DNA from: Inquilinus limosus_F
GTDB taxonomy: Bacteria; Pseudomonadota; Alphaproteobacteria; DSM-16000; Inquilinaceae
NCBI RefSeq assembly: GCF_051487185.1
Contig: NZ_JAHVDK010000040.1
Span: 1-64,000 of the forward strand
DNA: 64,000 nt
Direction of reading: 5' to 3'
Below the pieces are notes generated by a model, which was not told where the DNA came from, searched no databases, and was given only the letters and a program-made list of their open reading frames with translations. The translations under genes were made by a program, and so were the position numbers. Shown piece by piece: positions 60,705 through 64,000 of this stretch. The stretch's first letter is position 1, and each line of letters starts with the position of its first letter.

Positions 60705-61847
60705 TCAGCCTTTATGGCGAGACCGCCGACCCGGGCGAGCGATCTGAAGCGGCGCCAGCAGCATCGCAACCGCCAAGCCGAGCGCGCCGCCGAGCAAGGT
60801 CTCCCAGGCCCGGGCTGCGAGCAGCCAGATCGAGTGCTCGCCCGTGACAGCCAGCGTGACGACGAGCGTGAAGGCATAAGCCCCGCAGGCGATATCGTAT
60901 CGTTCGGGGAGAGCCATCGCGTAGATGATCATAGCAAGAGCGGCCGCGGCCCAGATCAAGAGCGGCGCGTCGACGGCAACCGGCAGGCATATCAGCCCCA
61001 ATGGAACGCCAATCGCGGTCCCGACGATGCGGCGGCGAATTCGCTCGATCGTTCCGGCGGGCGAGTTGGTCACGACATAGGCGCACGCCGTGATGGCCCA
61101 GGCGGATTCGGCGAGCCCGACCCGGTCATTCAGGATGACGATGACGAGGGCGGCAACCGCTGCCTGAAGGCCGGCGACGAACTCCGGCGAGACGCCGCCC
61201 CAGCCGCCGACCGAGACAGAGGCCGCCGGCGCAGGCACCGGGCGCTCGGCGGGACCGCTCAGAACACGCGGGACGATGGCCGCCAGCGCCGCGAGCGCGG
61301 CGGCGGCCCCGACCGTCGCGAGGTCCACATCCGTCAGCCCGGCGCCATAGGCAAGGAGCTGGCCGATGAAGATCTGCGACCCGATCCCAGCCCCCAGGAC
61401 GCCGAAGCGCTTCAGATATCCAACCAGAAACGCGCCGGTTGCGAGCGTCAGCTCCGGTCCTGTCCGGTCGATTCCCTGCAGCACTGGGCTGAGGAGGATG
61501 AAGACCGCGGCGCCCAGCGCTGCGGCAGCGCACAGCAGCAAGAGGTCGCGACTCGACTCGCCCCTGGTCGTCCGGGCTTCCGAGACGCTCGCCCACAGCG
61601 CGAAGCCGCCGGCCAGCGAGCTGAGCGACGCACCGCCGGCAAGGCCGTGCCCCACCTGCGGCATGGTCCCCAGCATCGCGGCAATCCCGTAGGCCGTGAC
61701 CAGGCGCAACCCCTTGATGCGACGGTGCGCGCCCGGATCGATGGCATCCAGCGATGCCGCGAGCGGGGACAGGAACCGGAAGGATCTCCGGCCCCCGCCG
61801 CCGGACATCGGGCGGGGCTTTGACGGGCCGCGTTCGATGGAGGTCAC
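60705..61847 (-). CDS. FUSC-family inner-membrane protein
   Basis: The product has about ten membrane helices in two halves. Examples are LRLVTAYGIAAMLGTMPQVG, SLAGGFALWASVSEARTTRG, LGAAVFILLSPVLQGIDRTG in the first, and QAAVAALVIVILNDRVGLAE, SAWAITACAYVVTNSPAGTI, then RRRIVGTAIGVPLGLICLPV in the second. The last segment is the FUSC (fusaric acid resistance/YccS) motif. Such proteins resemble aromatic-acid exporters. GTG 61847, with AAAGG before it, is preferred; ATG 61808 and ATG 61958 are alternatives. It is divergent from the monooxygenase gene, which could supply its substrate. Confidence 0.85.
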   Translation of the reverse strand: MTSIERGPSKPRPMSGGGGRRSFRFLSPLAASLDAIDPGAHRRIKGLRLVTAYGIAAMLGTMPQVGHGLAGGASLSSLAGGFALWASVSEARTTRGESSRDLLLLCAAAALGAAVFILLSPVLQGIDRTGPELTLATGAFLVGYLKRFGVLGAGIGSQIFIGQLLAYGAGLTDVDLATVGAAAALAALAAIVPRVLSGPAERPVPAPAASVSVGGWGGVSPEFVAGLQAAVAALVIVILNDRVGLAESAWAITACAYVVTNSPAGTIERIRRRIVGTAIGVPLGLICLPVAVDAPLLIWAAAALAMIIYAMALPERYDIACGAYAFTLVVTLAVTGEHSIWLLAARAWETLLGGALGLAVAMLLAPLQIARPGRRSRHKG

Positions 61848-62103
61848 CTGCCTTTCGTCTTCCACGGCCGCACCTAGAATCGCTCGGCACTGAACCGACC
61901 CTGTCGGGATGAGCCGCAGATCGTGAGCCAGTCTCAGGGATGTCGATGGGCTGTGCAATCGCCTCCGCCTCGCTCGCCGACCGGCCCGGCTCGCTCGTTC
62001 CCGAGATGACCATCACCGCCCGGCTGCTCGTCAACAGGATGAACGCATCGCGAATTGACGCGGCCGCCCCTGCTCCGGTCAACTTCGCGAGAGGAGGCGA
62101 ACC

Positions 62104-63720
62104 ATGGCTGACATCCTCATCGTCGGCGCAGGCCCCGTCGGCTTGACGATGGCCGCCGAGCTCGCGCGCCACGGAACCCGATGCCGGATCATCGACCGGC
62201 TCATGGCCCCTTCCCCCTATTGCCGCGCCATCGGGATAACCCCGCGGACGCTGGAGGTCTGGGACGACATGGGCATCGCCCGGGAGATGATCGATGCAGG
62301 GCTCTGGCTGGACGGGCTGCGCTCGATCGTTCATGGCCGTCCGCCGAGTGACACTCTCATCGATCTGTCCGACCTGCCCTATGCGCATCTGGGCATTCCG
62401 CAATACGAAACAGAGCGCATCCTCGCTCGCCATCTCGGCCGGTTCGGCATCGAGATCGAACGTGAGGTGACCCTGACGGGCCTGACCCAGGACGCCGACT
62501 CGGTCGCCGTGTCCCTGGACCGCGCCGGCGGCCGCACGGAGACCGCGACGTTCCGCTATGTCATCGGCTGCGACGGGGCCCACAGCGCCGTGCGCCATCA
62601 TGCCGGCATAGCGTTCAAGGGCGACGCGTTCCCGATGATGTTCATGCTCGGCGACGTCCATATCGCCTGGGATCTGCCGCGCGGCCGAAGCCTCCGGGCG
62701 CTGCGCCTCGTGGAGGATGGGCCGCCGGATCTCTTCGTCGCCATCCCGCTGCCCGAGACCGGCCGTTACCGGGTGTCGATGATCGCCCCGGCGGAATTCT
62801 CCGCACCGCACGGAACCGACCACGGCATTCAATCCGAGAGGCCCGGGCCATCGCTCCGGCATCTGCAAGCGGTGGCCGACGACCTGCTGCCGGACAAGCC
62901 CACCCTGTCCGATCTGCGCTGGTCCTCGCTGTTCCGCATCAGCATGCGGCTCGCCGAGAACTACCGGCGGGATCGCGTCTTCCTCGCGGGGGACGCCGCC
63001 CATATCCATCCGCCCACCGGCGGACAGGGAATGAACACCGGCATACAGGACGCCTACAACCTGGCGTGGAAGCTCGCGCTCGTCCTGAAGGGCGCCGCGC
63101 CGGCCGCCTTGCTCGACAGCTACGAGGCGGAGCGGCGGCCGGTCGGCGCCGATGTCGTCGCCCGGACTCGCAGGGCGAGCGAGACCTACGGACGAGAGGG
63201 CGGCGCCCCGCCGGACCGCCTCGCCGACACGCAAATTCGGATCTCCTATCGAGGGACGCCGTGGGTCCGTGATCGTGCCGGCAGCACCGGCGACGGCCTG
63301 CCGTCCGCCGGCGATCGCGCACCCGATGCTGTCGGCCTGCGGCGGCCTGGTGTCGGCTTTCCCTTGCGGCTGCACGACTGCCTGCGAGGCACGGAGCACG
63401 TCCTTATCGCCCGGCCTGCCGGTGCCGACGGCAGCAGGGAGCTCGACGATCTCGCCACCTTCGCCGCCGAGATTTCCCCGCGCTGCGGTTCGTACCTGCG
63501 CGTGATCGCCATCGTCGCCGAGGCTGACCTGACCGATCGGCCGCATGTCGCGGTCTATCGCGATGCCGAGGGGCAGTTCTCGCAAGGCTACGGCGCGGTG
63601 GCGACAACGCTTCTCGTGCGGCCCGACGGTCATATCGGCTGGCGCGGCACGTCCTGGTGCGACGCGGACCTCACAAGCTACCTCGCCCAGATCATCCAGG
63701 GAGGCGCCTTCCGTAGTTGA
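62104..63720 (+). CDS. FAD-dependent aromatic monooxygenase (PheA/TfdB/MhpA-like)
   Basis: The 538-residue flavoprotein contains the N-terminal dinucleotide fold ADILIVGAGPVGLTMAAELA, RAIGITPRTLEVWDDMGI, the DG motif VIGCDGAHSAVRHHAGI, the GD motif VFLAGDAAHIHPPTGGQGMN and TGIQDAYNLAWKLALVLKG. A C-terminal thioredoxin-like domain ends with LLVRPDGHIGWRG. These are hallmarks of class A hydroxylases that act on phenols or polyketides. Substrate not evident. The divergent FUSC gene may export an aromatic compound. GGAGG lies 7 bases before the ATG at 62104. Confidence 0.93.
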   Translation: MADILIVGAGPVGLTMAAELARHGTRCRIIDRLMAPSPYCRAIGITPRTLEVWDDMGIAREMIDAGLWLDGLRSIVHGRPPSDTLIDLSDLPYAHLGIPQYETERILARHLGRFGIEIEREVTLTGLTQDADSVAVSLDRAGGRTETATFRYVIGCDGAHSAVRHHAGIAFKGDAFPMMFMLGDVHIAWDLPRGRSLRALRLVEDGPPDLFVAIPLPETGRYRVSMIAPAEFSAPHGTDHGIQSERPGPSLRHLQAVADDLLPDKPTLSDLRWSSLFRISMRLAENYRRDRVFLAGDAAHIHPPTGGQGMNTGIQDAYNLAWKLALVLKGAAPAALLDSYEAERRPVGADVVARTRRASETYGREGGAPPDRLADTQIRISYRGTPWVRDRAGSTGDGLPSAGDRAPDAVGLRRPGVGFPLRLHDCLRGTEHVLIARPAGADGSRELDDLATFAAEISPRCGSYLRVIAIVAEADLTDRPHVAVYRDAEGQFSQGYGAVATTLLVRPDGHIGWRGTSWCDADLTSYLAQIIQGGAFRS

Positions 63721-63814
63721 AAGAGCACTTCGCCGGCTCGGCGAGCCGGAGCCACCGCCACCACGGCGACGGCCGTATGGCGCTGACGGCGCACAGGTCC
63801 AACACCGGCAGCGA

Positions 63815-63918
63815 TCAGCGGCAGGTGCTTGCCGGCTTCAGTCCGGCGAACCGCGCCGCAATCCAGGCCACGGCGGCAGGTGCTGCATCTCGGGCGATGA
63901 AGGCGTGTCCCGCCCCGT
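63815..63918 (-). pseudogene. Alpha/beta hydrolase C-terminal fragment
   Basis: The minus strand encodes LDGAGHAFIARDAAPAAVAW, then IAARFAGLKPASTCR and a stop. The GAGHAF segment is the usual position of the catalytic His in alpha/beta hydrolases, and A.PA...WI..RFAG is a common end of secreted lipase-like proteins. The rest of the gene is missing where Tn3 sequence begins on the other strand. Confidence 0.45.
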
Positions 63919-63922
63919 CCAG

Positions 63923-64000
63923 ACCCGGGCATCCGCTTCTACACCCATGTCTCGGACCAGCACGGATCCTACCAGTCCGTGGTGATCTCCTCGACCGGCT
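63923..64000 (+). mobile_element. Tn3-family transposase fragment, partial at window end
   Basis: The frame from 63923 to the window end reads DPGIRFYTHVSDQHGSYQSV and VISSTG, which corresponds to the conserved RF.THVSDQ......VIS.T segment in the C-terminal catalytic domain of Tn3-family TnpA. No upstream transposase sequence precedes it, so the element starts within the gene or is truncated at about 63920. More may follow outside the window. Confidence 0.75.

Noticed and set aside
61126..63633. 835-codon minus-strand frame
   Set aside because: It runs antisense through the monooxygenase and into another frame of the FUSC gene; both of those have clear motifs.

Overview
The window is high-GC (judged by eye at about two thirds GC) Alphaproteobacterial DNA. 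A MucR/Ros-family regulator, EcfG-like GGAAC/GTT promoters, a glycine-rich autotransporter of a kind common in Rhodospirillales and Hyphomicrobiales, and IS427, IS91 and Tn3 fragments all fit that class. I cannot name a genus. No rRNA, tRNA or CRISPR array was recognised. The region looks like an accessory, decaying part of a chromosome or a large replicon: roughly a quarter of the identifiable genes are truncated or frameshifted, and many intergenic stretches hold only gene or IS debris.

Layout. 0-5 kb: the end of an SDR gene, an unknown 462-residue protein, two membrane proteins (DUF2231 and YagU-like), and three small proteins, two of which have paralogs elsewhere in the window. 5.6-12.4 kb: one giant autotransporter on the minus strand, split by a single-base frameshift. 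12.9-17.3 kb: an IS91 remnant, a second copy of a small protein, a SABATH-type methyltransferase, and a LysR regulator divergent from pyrF. 17.7-28 kb: ordinary metabolic and regulatory genes, namely an Atm1-type ABC exporter, an AraC/MDR/nitroreductase/AhpD-like run, a MocR regulator with a palindromic divergent promoter, a P-loop kinase and a GFA protein.

28.5-33.4 kb is a gene graveyard: tandem small paralogs, an IS fragment with a micro-inversion, and remnants of DUF1016, VapC, a glycine-zipper stress protein, an integrase and a PAS kinase, interspersed with intact DUF1330, MucR and receiver genes. 34-40.3 kb: an ECF sigma factor with a small partner gene, an ABC exporter that has lost its ATPase motifs, and a tightly coupled glf/glycosyltransferase/glycosidase operon. 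40.7-46.8 kb: small stress-type proteins, an IS427 remnant, the coupled treZ-malQ pair and a truncated manganese catalase. 48-57.6 kb: a sigma factor fused to a receiver domain, a TrxR-like flavoprotein, CBS debris, DUF1003, an AI-2E-family protein with an extra C-terminal Rossmann-like domain, a third ECF sigma factor, a Crp/Fnr regulator and a small protein. 59-64 kb: DUF4239, GST and FUSC proteins, a PheA/TfdB-type monooxygenase, and finally a hydrolase tail abutting a Tn3 transposase fragment.

The most interesting theme is stress signalling. Three closely related ECF sigma genes (34.2, 48.1 and 55.8 kb) each have a GGAAC-N16/18-(T/C)GTT element just upstream, resembling the alphaproteobacterial general stress promoter. 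One of them is a sigma-receiver fusion with the domain order of PhyR but an apparently intact DNA-binding region 4. Around them lie stand-alone receiver, Crp/Fnr, DUF378, DUF1003, DUF2934, catalase, trehalose and several orphan small-protein genes. This suggests an EcfG-like stress regulon that has been duplicated and is partly decaying. That regulon link is inference; the domain order and the promoter matches are read directly from the sequence.
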